A stretch of 15,312 nucleotides of DNA from Myxococcales bacterium (GTDB taxonomy: Bacteria; Myxococcota; Bradymonadia; UBA7976; UBA1532). Position 1 is the stretch's first letter. Each line of letters starts with the position of its first letter. The position numbers and the translations under genes were made by a program. The notes under the pieces were generated by a model. That model searched no databases, had not been told where the DNA came from, and saw only the letters and a list, made by a program, of their open reading frames with translations. Positions 6,956 to 14,703 of this stretch are shown piece by piece. The DNA lies in contig JAGQJJ010000022.1 of assembly GCA_020430675.1 (NCBI GenBank), positions 1 to 15,312 on the forward strand, read 5' to 3'.

Positions 6956-8770
6956 TCAGCCGCGGCCGGGCGAGGCCGTCTTGTCGGCACGCAAAAGGCG
7001 CCGTCGTCGGGCGATGAGCAGCAGCACCAGGCCGAACAACGGCCAGGGCGGCGGCGAGCCGGGCTGTGTCTGGCAACCCCCGGCGTCCTCCGAGAGCGAC
7101 GACCAGCCGGGCGCCGGGCCGGGATACCCCGGGGGCAGGGGACCAAGACCCCCGCCGCCACCGCCGTCTCGCTGGGGCGAAGCGTCTCTGGCGCCCGCAT
7201 CGTGCGTCAGCGCGCTGTCGGGGCGGGGCGTCGCGCCATCGGGCCGCATCGGTGGCCCACGGTCTTCACCGGGCGTTGCATCATCGACCGGGCCGGCGTC
7301 CCGACGCGGACCCGCGTCTTCGGGGACGGCGGCATCGAACGGCTCGGCGTCGGGCAATCCGGCATCGGGCACGCCCATCTCCGGCGGCTCGGGGCAGATG
7401 CCGCGCGCGAAGCCCGCCACCGGCGCGCGATCGATGGCGCCGCGCGTCTGGGGCCCGATCCGGCCGTCTTCATCGATGGGATCGTCGGCGCGGTTTGTGT
7501 TCCACAGACGCTGAAAGGCCAGGATGGCGAGCGGCCGCAGATCATCGACCCCCAGACCTTCATAAGCCCAGATGGCGTCGAGCTCGGTGTCGTCGTTGCT
7601 GAAGCCGGCTTCGATCAGCGCATCGGCCAGAGCGTCCGGATCGCTCAGCCAGATCGCATCGCCGGTGGTCAAGTCCGACCCGCCGGCGGGCGGGCGGCAG
7701 CCGATGTTATCCGCCGTCGAGTCGAAGAAGTGCTGCAACGCGACATCGCGAAAAGCCCAGCGCAGGCTGATCGGTGCACCGGTCTGACGGCTTGCGTCGA
7801 GCAGCGCGGCGTGCGCCGCCGCGCCCAGCCAAGGCAGCGGGTTTTCTCCAGCGGCGACGCGCAGGCAGCCGGGCCCGTTGCACAGCCGCAAGGGCACCAG
7901 CGCCTCGGGCTGCAGGCAATTGGCCGCCTCGACCACCTGGGTCGACAGCCCGGCGATCAGCTCGGGCGGCGCCGCGCAGCCGCGCCAGGCGGCCTGGCCG
8001 ACCGTGGGCCCGCGGATGGGCCCCGGATCGATGGGCGGCTCGCCGCCTTCGCACAACTCGGTCGCAAAGCCCGCGATCGGCGCCCGGCTCAAGGCCTCGT
8101 AGGTGGCGTCGTCAAGCTCGGCGGTCAGCGCCAGCGGCGCATCGGCGTGGTTCAGGTTCCACAACGCTTGAAAGGCCAGCAGCGACAGGGCGCCCAGGCC
8201 CACATCCGGGGCCCGCTGATAGTCGAAGTGCACGCGGTCATTGGGCAGGTCATTGGCCCACCCATGCGCCCGCATCACTGGCTCCCAGACCTGCGAATCA
8301 TCGAGGTCGACCGCGAGCCCGTTCTGGTGGTTCGACAGCCCGGCCGGCGCCGCCACCGCGCAGCCGCGGAAGCCATCCTGCAACCAGAACAGATGCTGCA
8401 AGGCCACATCGCGATAGGCCCAACGCACCACGAGCTGCCGATCGCCATCCGCCGCTGCCGCCCGCAGCGCATCGAGCGCCCGGGCGTCGATGATGTTCGG
8501 CCGACCCGCGCGCAGCATGGTGATCTGCGCGCCGAGCGGGATCTCGGCCAACGTGCCCGGCCGCAGACAGTTGATGGCGTCGACGAGCTGCCGCGAGAGG
8601 CCGTCGACCAACTCCGGCGGCGTATCGCAGCGCGCCATGGCGACGGCCTCGATGGTGATGGCCGCCTGGTGCATGCTGACGGGCAGGTCGACCGGTCGCT
8701 CATCATCGGTACAGCCAGATGCCACGCCCAGCGCGACCGCAAGCAAGAGGAGCAGCGGGAGGTGTCGCAT
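6956..8770 (-). CDS. Lipoprotein with tandem M15-type peptidase/peptidoglycan-binding repeats and MYXO-CTERM-like tail
   Basis: This is a 604-residue protein. A lipoprotein signal ends in VASGC (C20). Two homologous repeats follow (about 48-240 and 265-459), each opening with a C..PPEL ... NCL segment and carrying RWA[YF]RDVALQH. Repeat 1 has the VanY/M15 zinc motif SNHQNGLAVD (S146, H148, D155) and DRVHFDY (H181), so it may be an active carboxypeptidase on peptidoglycan; its following binding-like segment is degenerate. Repeat 2 has lost the ligands (GSDLTTGDAIW at 364-374; I400 in place of the third histidine) but ends in a canonical PG_binding_1 segment, AFQRLWNTNR ... DGRIGPQTRGAI (419-446). 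Residues 465-545 are an Asp/Ala/Pro/Gly linker. The C-terminus has Cys566, a hydrophobic stretch (577-587) and an Arg cluster (588-594), like MYXO-CTERM surface-sorting tails. It probably acts at the cell envelope or outer surface. Confidence 0.88.
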   Translation of the reverse strand: MRHLPLLLLLAVALGVASGCTDDERPVDLPVSMHQAAITIEAVAMARCDTPPELVDGLSRQLVDAINCLRPGTLAEIPLGAQITMLRAGRPNIIDARALDALRAAAADGDRQLVVRWAYRDVALQHLFWLQDGFRGCAVAAPAGLSNHQNGLAVDLDDSQVWEPVMRAHGWANDLPNDRVHFDYQRAPDVGLGALSLLAFQALWNLNHADAPLALTAELDDATYEALSRAPIAGFATELCEGGEPPIDPGPIRGPTVGQAAWRGCAAPPELIAGLSTQVVEAANCLQPEALVPLRLCNGPGCLRVAAGENPLPWLGAAAHAALLDASRQTGAPISLRWAFRDVALQHFFDSTADNIGCRPPAGGSDLTTGDAIWLSDPDALADALIEAGFSNDDTELDAIWAYEGLGVDDLRPLAILAFQRLWNTNRADDPIDEDGRIGPQTRGAIDRAPVAGFARGICPEPPEMGVPDAGLPDAEPFDAAVPEDAGPRRDAGPVDDATPGEDRGPPMRPDGATPRPDSALTHDAGARDASPQRDGGGGGGLGPLPPGYPGPAPGWSSLSEDAGGCQTQPGSPPPWPLFGLVLLLIARRRRLLRADKTASPGRG

Positions 8771-8776
8771 GGCGGC

Positions 8777-8785
8777 AAGTTAACA
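8777..8785 (-). promoter_or_regulatory. Extended -10 element, putative leaderless promoter
   Basis: On the minus strand TGT-TAACTT ends six bases before the ATG at 8770, and GGGACA lies 18 bases further upstream (8801-8806). No ribosome site is present, so a leaderless or near-leaderless transcript is plausible. Confidence 0.45.
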
Positions 8786-8837
8786 GGTTGACCGCCTTCG
8801 TGTCCCCGTCGAGCGATCCGCGGGTCGACACCAGGGG

Positions 8838-9008
8838 CGGCCATCGGGCCGATGGGGCGGCGCGAGGGGCTCGCCGAGGTCGCCTGCTGGCGCGACGGGC
8901 CGGCGCGACGAGCTCGCCAAGGTCAGCGGGTGGCGCGACGCGTCGGCGCCAGGGGCACTCCGAGGTCGCCGGGTGCCTCGATGCGGTGGCCGCCGCACCT
9001 GACGAGGT
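8838..9008. repeat. Degenerate 43-bp tandem repeat, about four units
   Basis: The element CGAGGT/CAAGGT ends at 8880, 8923, 8966 and 9008, giving periods of 43, 43 and 42 bases. By hand alignment, adjacent units 8838-8880, 8881-8923 and 8924-8966 agree at about 31 of 43 positions, sharing a GGCGCGAC-like core and CTCGCC before the end element. The fourth unit is more diverged. The period is not a multiple of three and no credible gene covers the region, so the repeat is non-coding. Confidence 0.6.
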
Positions 9009-9182
9009 GAAGGATCGCCGCGCGGTTGGGCGCTGGACGCGCCACCCCGATGGTCAGCGTACGAACCCGCGCGGGCAGCCAGCGGCGCGACGCGCCTGCC
9101 GGCTCGCTTGCTTCGGGGGCCGCGAACTGATAACCCGGCGCCGCGATGCGGCATCGACCGTCTGATCGCGAGAGGAGATGGC

Positions 9183-11933
9183 ATGGCAGCGCCCACACTC
9201 GATGAGACCGCTGCGGCCCTGGCGGCCGCGCAGGCGCGTGACCCCGAACGGCTGCGCCCCGCGCTGCGCGCGGCGATGGCGCTCGTCCGGCGCCGCTGTT
9301 CGCCGGCGATGGTCGACAAGGCGATCGCCGACCTGTTTTCGGCGCTGATCGAGAGCGGCCCCGCGGCGCTCGAAGGTGGCGATCCGCAAACGATCGAAGA
9401 CGCGCTGCTCGCCCGCCGACCCGAGACGCCGCTGACCGAAGAGGCCCTCCGGGGCGCCTGGCTGGCCATCATCGATGACCTCGCTCGCTCCGGCGACAAA
9501 CCGCCTTTTGGGGGCAGTGGCGGCGCCGAGTCCTGGGCTTTCACCGCCCGGTCGCGCCCCTGGCCATTTGTCGACGTGAACGGTGACGTCGCCAAGGTGG
9601 CAAGCCTCTACGGCGGACCGCAGCGCCTCGTTGTCGTGCGCGGGCCCGGTCGTTCCAGCTTCCTCGCCGCCGTCCGCCGCGCCTTGCTCGGCGCGCACGG
9701 CGTGGCTGCGCTGGTGCCGCCGGTCGTGCCGGCGGCGCGCGATGACCTCGGCGGCCTGCTCAAGCCCTGGGTCGAACGCGCCCCGCTGCCCGACGAGCTG
9801 AAAGGCGCGCTCGACAAATTGCGCTATCCCGAAGACCTGCTCGGCGTGCTCGGCCGGGGCGGCGAGCGAACGCCGGTCGCGCTGCTGCTCGACGACGCCC
9901 ACCTGCAGGGCCGCGCCGCGCTGGTCGGCCTGCCGCTCTTCGCCGAGCCCTCGCGTGACCGCAAGGCGCTGCTCGTGCTCGCCGGGCCCGATGATCCGGC
10001 CGATGACGGCCCCCTCGCCGAGCTGATCGCCGACGCGCGCGACCGCGACGCCGTGGTCGAGATCGTCCTTCCGGCCTTTGGCGAGAACGTCGCTGAAGCG
10101 CTGCTCTCCGCGCGCTTCGGGCAGGCGCCTCGCGAAGTGGTGGCCGCGTTGACCGCCTGCGTGGCCTCGGAAGCCGGCGCCCGCGCGCTGGCCGTGGCCG
10201 CCGCCTGGGTCGAGGCCCTCGCCGACGGTGCCGACCTGGCCTCGGACGCCGCCGCGCAGTTGAAGGCAGGCCTCGACGTTGACGCTGCGCTGCCCGCGAG
10301 CGCCTTTGCCCGCGACGCCCTCGGCGTGGCCGCGCTCGAAGGCGATCGCTTTCACGGCTTCGCCCTCGGCAAGGTGCTCGGCCAGGATGAGGACTGGGTC
10401 GAAGACCTGCTGCACGACGACGAGTTTGCGGTCGATGGCGAAGAGGTCGGTGGTTGCGAGGCGGCGGTGCCGTCGGAAGAACGCCAGTGGACCGATCTGG
10501 CTGATGGTCTGCACCCCGTCTTCCGCTTCGCCGACGCGCGCCTCGCTGCGTCGCTGGCCGCTGGCCTCTCCCCCGAGCGTCGCGCCAGCGCCGCCAAGGG
10601 GCTGCGCGACGCTCTGCTCGCGGGCTATGGCCCGGCGGGCGCGTGGCAGGTCGCCGACCGCCTCTGGGCGCTGACCCTGCTCGCTGGCCGCGACGCCCAG
10701 ATGCAGCAATGGCTGCTGCAAAGCCGCGACGCCGCCCGCATCGAGGCCGGCTTTCGACGCATGTTGCCCATCCTCGGGGCGCAGCAGCCCTATCGCCTCG
10801 CCTTGTCGCGGCTGTATGGCGCCGCGATGGAGGCCGGCGGCCTGGGCACCATGACCGGGCGCGTCCAGCTCGCCGATCAGGCTTTTCAGGCCGCGGCGAC
10901 CGCTGCGCAGCGCCTCGGGCGTCCTGGCCCCGCTGGCGAAGCGTTGGCCCGGCTGGGCGAGGTCCGCCTCGCGCTGGCGCTGCCGCAGCCGGCCACCCAG
11001 GCCCTTGAACTGGCCGAGCAGCTGATGGAGCGCGCCGGCCACGAGCGCAGCCTGGCCCGCATCGCGCTGCTGCGCGCCGAGGTCAAGGTGCTCGAAGGCG
11101 AGCTCGAAGCGGCCACCGGCCTGTTGCGCAGCAGCATCGAACAACTGCGCGCCCAGGGTGATGACGGTCACGTGGCGCTCGGCCTCGTGCGCCTGGGCCG
11201 CATCTTGTACGAGCGCGGCGACATCGAGGCCGGGGTGTTTGCGCTCGACGAGGCGCTGCGCGCCGCCGATGCCTCCGGTGATCCCCGCGGCGCGGGCGCA
11301 GCGCGCATCGCCCGCGCCTTCGTGCATGCCGAGCAGGACGAGCTCGACCCCGCGTTCCAGTTGCTTCAGCAGACCGTCGCGCTCTTCCAGCGCGCCAACA
11401 TGCCGTTGCACATCCTCGAAGTCGCCGCCGCTGGCCTGCAGCGCCGCCACGGCAACGCCGCCGAGGCCGAGAAGCGCCTGCGCGCCATCGGGGATGTCTT
11501 CCGCAAGGCCCGCGCCGCCCTTCAGTGGGCCGACGCCTGGCATGGCCTGGCCAAGTGCTTGATCGACCAGGACCACCACACCGACGCGGTCAAGGCGCTC
11601 GAAGAAGTGCGGACCATGCGGGTTCGGGCCCGCGACCGCTTCGGGTTGGTTCGGCTGTATGAAGACCTGGGCGACGCCAAGGCCGGTCAGGGCGATCAGG
11701 CCGGCGCGCTGCTCGCCTATGGCCATGCCCGGCGGCTGTCGGAGCGCCTGGGCCTGGTGCGCCGCCTCGGCGCGCTCGACGCTCGCCTCGCTCGCCTCGC
11801 AGCCGCCGTCGACGCCGATCCGGCGATCGATACGACCGCCCTGCGCGCCCAGGCCGACGACGAGATCGACGCCATGGAGGCCATGTGGCGCGCCCCGCCA
11901 CAACCCGTCCAGCAGAGCGAAGAGGTGCACTGA
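9183..11933 (+). CDS. STAND-like P-loop NTPase-fold/TPR protein with altered Walker A
   Basis: This is a 916-residue protein. It starts at the ATG at 9183, five bases after AGAGGAG (9171-9177). Residues 1-105 are helical. About 125-300 have the layout of an AAA_16/STAND nucleotide-binding domain. LVVVRGPGRSSFLAAV (149-163) stands where the Walker A loop belongs but has Arg instead of the catalytic Lys. VALLLDDAH (232-240) is a good Walker B. Residues 300-530 are helical, and about 540-880 are TPR-like helical pairs (for example ALARLGEVRLALAL and LGLVRLGRILYERGD). This resembles LuxR/MalT-type STAND regulators, but no HTH or effector domain is visible. No signal peptide or membrane segment is seen. 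It may be a switch or scaffold with weak or no ATP hydrolysis. It converges with the AAA+ gene, leaving 18 bases between stops. Confidence 0.82.
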   Translation: MAAPTLDETAAALAAAQARDPERLRPALRAAMALVRRRCSPAMVDKAIADLFSALIESGPAALEGGDPQTIEDALLARRPETPLTEEALRGAWLAIIDDLARSGDKPPFGGSGGAESWAFTARSRPWPFVDVNGDVAKVASLYGGPQRLVVVRGPGRSSFLAAVRRALLGAHGVAALVPPVVPAARDDLGGLLKPWVERAPLPDELKGALDKLRYPEDLLGVLGRGGERTPVALLLDDAHLQGRAALVGLPLFAEPSRDRKALLVLAGPDDPADDGPLAELIADARDRDAVVEIVLPAFGENVAEALLSARFGQAPREVVAALTACVASEAGARALAVAAAWVEALADGADLASDAAAQLKAGLDVDAALPASAFARDALGVAALEGDRFHGFALGKVLGQDEDWVEDLLHDDEFAVDGEEVGGCEAAVPSEERQWTDLADGLHPVFRFADARLAASLAAGLSPERRASAAKGLRDALLAGYGPAGAWQVADRLWALTLLAGRDAQMQQWLLQSRDAARIEAGFRRMLPILGAQQPYRLALSRLYGAAMEAGGLGTMTGRVQLADQAFQAAATAAQRLGRPGPAGEALARLGEVRLALALPQPATQALELAEQLMERAGHERSLARIALLRAEVKVLEGELEAATGLLRSSIEQLRAQGDDGHVALGLVRLGRILYERGDIEAGVFALDEALRAADASGDPRGAGAARIARAFVHAEQDELDPAFQLLQQTVALFQRANMPLHILEVAAAGLQRRHGNAAEAEKRLRAIGDVFRKARAALQWADAWHGLAKCLIDQDHHTDAVKALEEVRTMRVRARDRFGLVRLYEDLGDAKAGQGDQAGALLAYGHARRLSERLGLVRRLGALDARLARLAAAVDADPAIDTTALRAQADDEIDAMEAMWRAPPQPVQQSEEVH

Positions 11934-11951
11934 GCCCGGCCCGAGCGCGGA

Positions 11952-14057
11952 TCAACTCCCCAGGCGGCCGTTTTCGATCAGCTCCGCCCGCGCCGCTCGC
12001 ATGATCAGCGCTTCATCGATCGGCACCCGCTCCGCCGCCGCCAGAAATGCCGCGCGTACCATCGAGTTGCGGATGAGCGCGCCGTTCATCTCAAAGCGTC
12101 TCGCCAGCGCGTCCCAGTCGATATCGGGCACGATATGGCAGCCCGTCGGCACCATCGCCTGCCACAACCGCGCGCGCTCATCGACGTCGGGTGCGTCGAA
12201 GTGCAGCCGAAACCGCAGCCGCCGCTTGAACGCCGGATCGATCGCCGTCTCGCGATTCGTGGTGAGGATCGAGACGCCCTCGAACTGCTCCATGCGCTGA
12301 AGCAGGAAGTTCACCTCCAGGTTGGCATACCGGTCGTTGGCGCTCTTGACGTCGGTGCGCGTCGCAAACAGGCTGTCGGCCTCATCAAAAAGCAGGACCA
12401 CCGGCACCCGGCTCGCCTCGTCGAACAGGCGCGCGAGGTTCTTTTCGGTCTCACCGACGTACTTGTCGACCACCCGCGAGAGGTCGACGAGGTACAGATC
12501 CAGCTCCAGCGTCTTGGCGATCAGCGCGGCGGTCATCGTCTTGCCGGTGCCCGGCGGCCCGCTGAACAGGCAGGCCAGCCCGCGTCCGCGCGGCCCCAGC
12601 TTGCCGGCGAAGCCCCAATCTTCAAACACCTGCGTTCGGTGCCGCGCGTGGCTGAGGATCTCATCGATGGTCTCGCGCTGCTCGGGCTTGACGACCAGAT
12701 CTTGCCAGCGTTGCGCGGTGGTCATCGGCGTCGCCAGATCGGCCAGCCGCGTCCGCACGGTGCGGCGCACCGCGGCGTCGAAGGCGCGCCGATCAAGCCC
12801 CGCCGAAGCGGTCGCCCCGGTGCGGACATCGCGCAGCGCGCGGTCCAGATCGCCCGGCTGAAGGCGATAGGAATCGGCCAGGCGCGTGACCTGGGGCGCC
12901 GACATCTCAAAGGCGTGCTGCACCAGCAACCGCGCGTACAACGCCTGGCGGGTCGGGCTGTCGCCCACGTCCATCGACGCGGCGCGCAGCTCGGGCAGCG
13001 TCGCCAGCACCCCCGGCGCGCCGTTTGTCGTGGCCGCGACCACCGTCGTCGGCGCCATCATCCGCTGCAACCGCGCCCAGATCGCCAGCCGTGCATCGCG
13101 CGGGTCGTCGAGCGCATCGGCCCGCACCAGCAGCACGGCGTTGGCCAGCCGCGCGTCCCGCATCACCGCCGCCATCGCGTGCTCGAACGGCTCGGCCGCG
13201 ACGGGCAGGGCGCCCAGGTCCAACCGAAACAGCACGCGCCCGGCGGCCAGTGCATGGGCCCGGGTCACCGTGCGCCGACCGCTGCCCGGCGGCCCCACCA
13301 GCAGGCAGGGGATCCGCGACTCGCCGCGGGCCAGCGCGCCGACCAGGTGGGTCAACCGGTCCCCCGCCGGCAGCACCAGCGCATCGAGCGGAGGCCCCTC
13401 GACCTCAACGCCCAGCGCGCCCGCCGGCGCCGCCTCGTCGATGGGCGGCCCGCCCCTCAGAAAACGACACACCGCGTCCGGGACCAGCACCGGGCGCTCG
13501 GCGAGCGGCGCGCGGGGCGACCACCGGCGGTCCTGGCCGACCTCGACCAGCCGAAAGCGCCGCAGCGGCCAATCGGGCGCCAACGCGCGCTCAAGGTGGC
13601 GCCGGTGCGCCGCGTCATCGGCGACCAGGTCGAGCACAAAGCCGACCGTCGGCTGCTTCCGTGCAAAGTCGGCCCAAAGAAACGTCGCCGCCCGCAACAG
13701 CCCGGTCGACGTCTGAATCGTCGCCAGCACCTGCAACAGCTCAAGCGCGACGTCATCGAGCCCGAAGGTGCCCGCCAGCCAGCCCACGCCCTCGCTGCGG
13801 TACGCCTCGCGGCATCTTGTCCGAGCGGCCTGCAACCCGGCCTCGACGTCGGCCAGCGAAGGCAGAGCGATCGGCGGCTCGCCCGCCGCGTCGGTCAGCT
13901 CGGCGCGCAGTTCGTCGAGCCCGACGTACAGATCGCCCAGATGTCCGGGCTGGGCCACGGCGCGCACCCAGTGACGCCGCAGATAGCGCTGACCAAGCGC
14001 CGCGCACAGGCTGCGCAACGCATCACGCTCGTCTTCGGCGACATCAGGGGGGCTCAT
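11952..14057 (-). CDS. Two-module AAA+ ATPase of the contractile-injection-system/CDC48-like type
   Basis: This is a 701-residue protein. Residues 1-200 are a helical N-terminal region. A first AAA-like module (about 228-430) has GPPGSGRRT (255-263) with Arg for the Walker Lys, VLLVRAD (308-314) instead of a DE Walker B, and a sensor-like ATTN (342-345), so it is probably inactive. The second module (about 450-690) is intact: GPPGTGKT (500-507, K506), LLFDEAD (555-561), sensor TTN (599-601), KRRLRF with a likely Arg finger (611-616), and GALIRN (659-664). KYVGETEKNL and the NDRYANLEVNFLLQRME stretch are typical of the ATPase found in extracellular contractile injection systems (Afp15/Pvc15 type). 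That family also occurs alone, and no sheath, tube or baseplate gene is present here. I prefer the ATG at 14057, preceded by a -10 element; another ATG lies 48 bases upstream. The gene is divergent from the BMC-P operon, 77 bases apart. Confidence 0.9.
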   Translation of the reverse strand: MSPPDVAEDERDALRSLCAALGQRYLRRHWVRAVAQPGHLGDLYVGLDELRAELTDAAGEPPIALPSLADVEAGLQAARTRCREAYRSEGVGWLAGTFGLDDVALELLQVLATIQTSTGLLRAATFLWADFARKQPTVGFVLDLVADDAAHRRHLERALAPDWPLRRFRLVEVGQDRRWSPRAPLAERPVLVPDAVCRFLRGGPPIDEAAPAGALGVEVEGPPLDALVLPAGDRLTHLVGALARGESRIPCLLVGPPGSGRRTVTRAHALAAGRVLFRLDLGALPVAAEPFEHAMAAVMRDARLANAVLLVRADALDDPRDARLAIWARLQRMMAPTTVVAATTNGAPGVLATLPELRAASMDVGDSPTRQALYARLLVQHAFEMSAPQVTRLADSYRLQPGDLDRALRDVRTGATASAGLDRRAFDAAVRRTVRTRLADLATPMTTAQRWQDLVVKPEQRETIDEILSHARHRTQVFEDWGFAGKLGPRGRGLACLFSGPPGTGKTMTAALIAKTLELDLYLVDLSRVVDKYVGETEKNLARLFDEASRVPVVLLFDEADSLFATRTDVKSANDRYANLEVNFLLQRMEQFEGVSILTTNRETAIDPAFKRRLRFRLHFDAPDVDERARLWQAMVPTGCHIVPDIDWDALARRFEMNGALIRNSMVRAAFLAAAERVPIDEALIMRAARAELIENGRLGS

Positions 14058-14064
14058 CGGCGCG

Positions 14065-14070
14065 ATGCTA
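14065..14070 (-). promoter_or_regulatory. -10 element of AAA+ gene, putative leaderless promoter
   Basis: TAGCAT on the minus strand ends seven bases before the ATG at 14057, with no ribosome site between. The -35 region (near 14088-14094, GTTTCGC) is weak and abuts the -35 of the divergent BMC-P promoter. Confidence 0.4.
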
Positions 14071-14098
14071 CGCCACGTCGCCGGCCGGCGAAACCGGG

Positions 14099-14127
14099 GC
14101 GACATCGGAAGAACGTTGAGGTAGAGT
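14099..14127 (+). promoter_or_regulatory. Promoter of the BMC-P operon, putative leaderless
   Basis: GCGACA (14099-14104), a 17-base spacer and TAGAGT (14122-14127) precede the ATG at 14135 by seven bases. There is no ribosome site, so transcription would begin at or next to the start codon. Confidence 0.5.
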
Positions 14128-14134
14128 GCGCGCC

Positions 14135-14431
14135 ATGTATCTCGGACGTGTCATCGGCACCGTGGTCGCCACGGTGAAGTACACCGGCCTCGAAGGCTAC
14201 CGCATCCTGGTGGTCGAGCCGATCGACGATGCCGGCAAGGCCTGCGGCGCGCCCCACGCGGCGATCGACGCCACGCAGGCCGGGCCGGGCGAGATCGTGG
14301 TGCTCGTGGGCAGCCGCGAAGCGTCTTTGGCGCTTGAACCGAGCTTCGTACCCGTCGACGCGGCCATCGTCGGCATCGTCGACGCCGTCGATGTGACCGC
14401 GCCGGTCATCACCCCGCAGGCTGCCCTCTGA
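14135..14431 (+). CDS. BMC-P vertex protein (EutN/CcmL family), first copy
   Basis: This is a 98-residue protein, the normal length for the pentameric vertex proteins that close bacterial microcompartment shells. Typical features are the opening MYLGRVIGTVVATVKY (1-16), GYRILVVEPID (20-30), AIDATQAGPGEIVVLVG (44-60) and the closing PVDAAIVGIVDAVDV (72-86). It is cytoplasmic, as expected for a shell component. I chose the ATG at 14135 over one nine bases earlier because family members begin at MxLGxV. Its stop overlaps the next start by one base (TGATG), so it is co-transcribed with a second BMC-P and an aldolase. Two adjacent BMC-P paralogues suggest different vertices or incorporation of mixed pentamers. 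Confidence 0.93.
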   Translation: MYLGRVIGTVVATVKYTGLEGYRILVVEPIDDAGKACGAPHAAIDATQAGPGEIVVLVGSREASLALEPSFVPVDAAIVGIVDAVDVTAPVITPQAAL

Positions 14432-14703
14432 TGCGCCTCGCGCAAGTCATCGGCACCGTCGTCTCGACCGTCAAGCATCCCAGCTACGTCGGCCAGAAGG
14501 TGCTGCTCTGCCAGCCGCTCACCCCCGACGGTCAGCCCAAAGGCGATCAGGTGGTCGCCATCGACCGCGTGCAGGCCGGGCCGGGCGACAGGGTGCTCAT
14601 CCTCACCGAAGGCAACGGCGTCCGCCAGTTGATGGGCGCCTCGATCGGCCCCGTGCGCAGCTTGATCGTCGGCATCGTCGACGAGGTGACGCTCGCGTCA
14701 TGA
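14431..14703 (+). CDS. BMC-P vertex protein (EutN/CcmL family), second copy
   Basis: This is a 90-residue paralogue of the preceding gene. It has MRLAQVIGTVVSTVKH (1-16), GQKVLLCQPL (21-30), AIDRVQAGPGDRVLILTEGN (43-62) and SLIVGIVDEV (77-86). The glycine-rich turn AGPG before the fourth strand is shared by both copies. It starts within the stop of the first copy and ends in an ATGA overlap with the aldolase gene, so translation is probably coupled. Likely role: pentameric vertex of a metabolosome shell whose facet proteins are encoded elsewhere. Confidence 0.93.
   Translation: MRLAQVIGTVVSTVKHPSYVGQKVLLCQPLTPDGQPKGDQVVAIDRVQAGPGDRVLILTEGNGVRQLMGASIGPVRSLIVGIVDEVTLAS

Larger units (their letters stand above)
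8771..9182. other. Intergenic region between divergent genes
   Basis: About 410 bases without a gene. The left end holds the putative leaderless promoter of the M15 lipoprotein, the middle the 43-bp repeats (8838-9008). The right end has a weak promoter candidate for the STAND-like gene: TTGCTT at 9108-9113 and GATAAC at 9129-9134, with a short 15-base spacer. Bases 9009-9100 show nothing recognisable. Confidence 0.55.

Noticed and set aside
9054..11930. Very long open frame antisense to the STAND-like gene
   Set aside because: It is a shadow of the high third-position GC of the plus-strand gene; composition is Gln/Arg/Gly-rich with no domain, and the plus strand has clear motifs and a ribosome site.
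11934..11951. Terminator between the convergent STAND-like and AAA+ genes
   Set aside because: Only 18 bases separate the stops and no stem or T-run is present.
11952..14057. Calling the region part of an extracellular contractile injection system
   Set aside because: Only the ATPase resembles that system; no structural gene is in the window and the ATPase family also occurs alone.
12135..14177. Long plus-strand open frame antisense to the AAA+ gene
   Set aside because: The minus strand encodes unmistakable Walker and sensor motifs; the plus frame is Arg/Gln/His-rich shadow.
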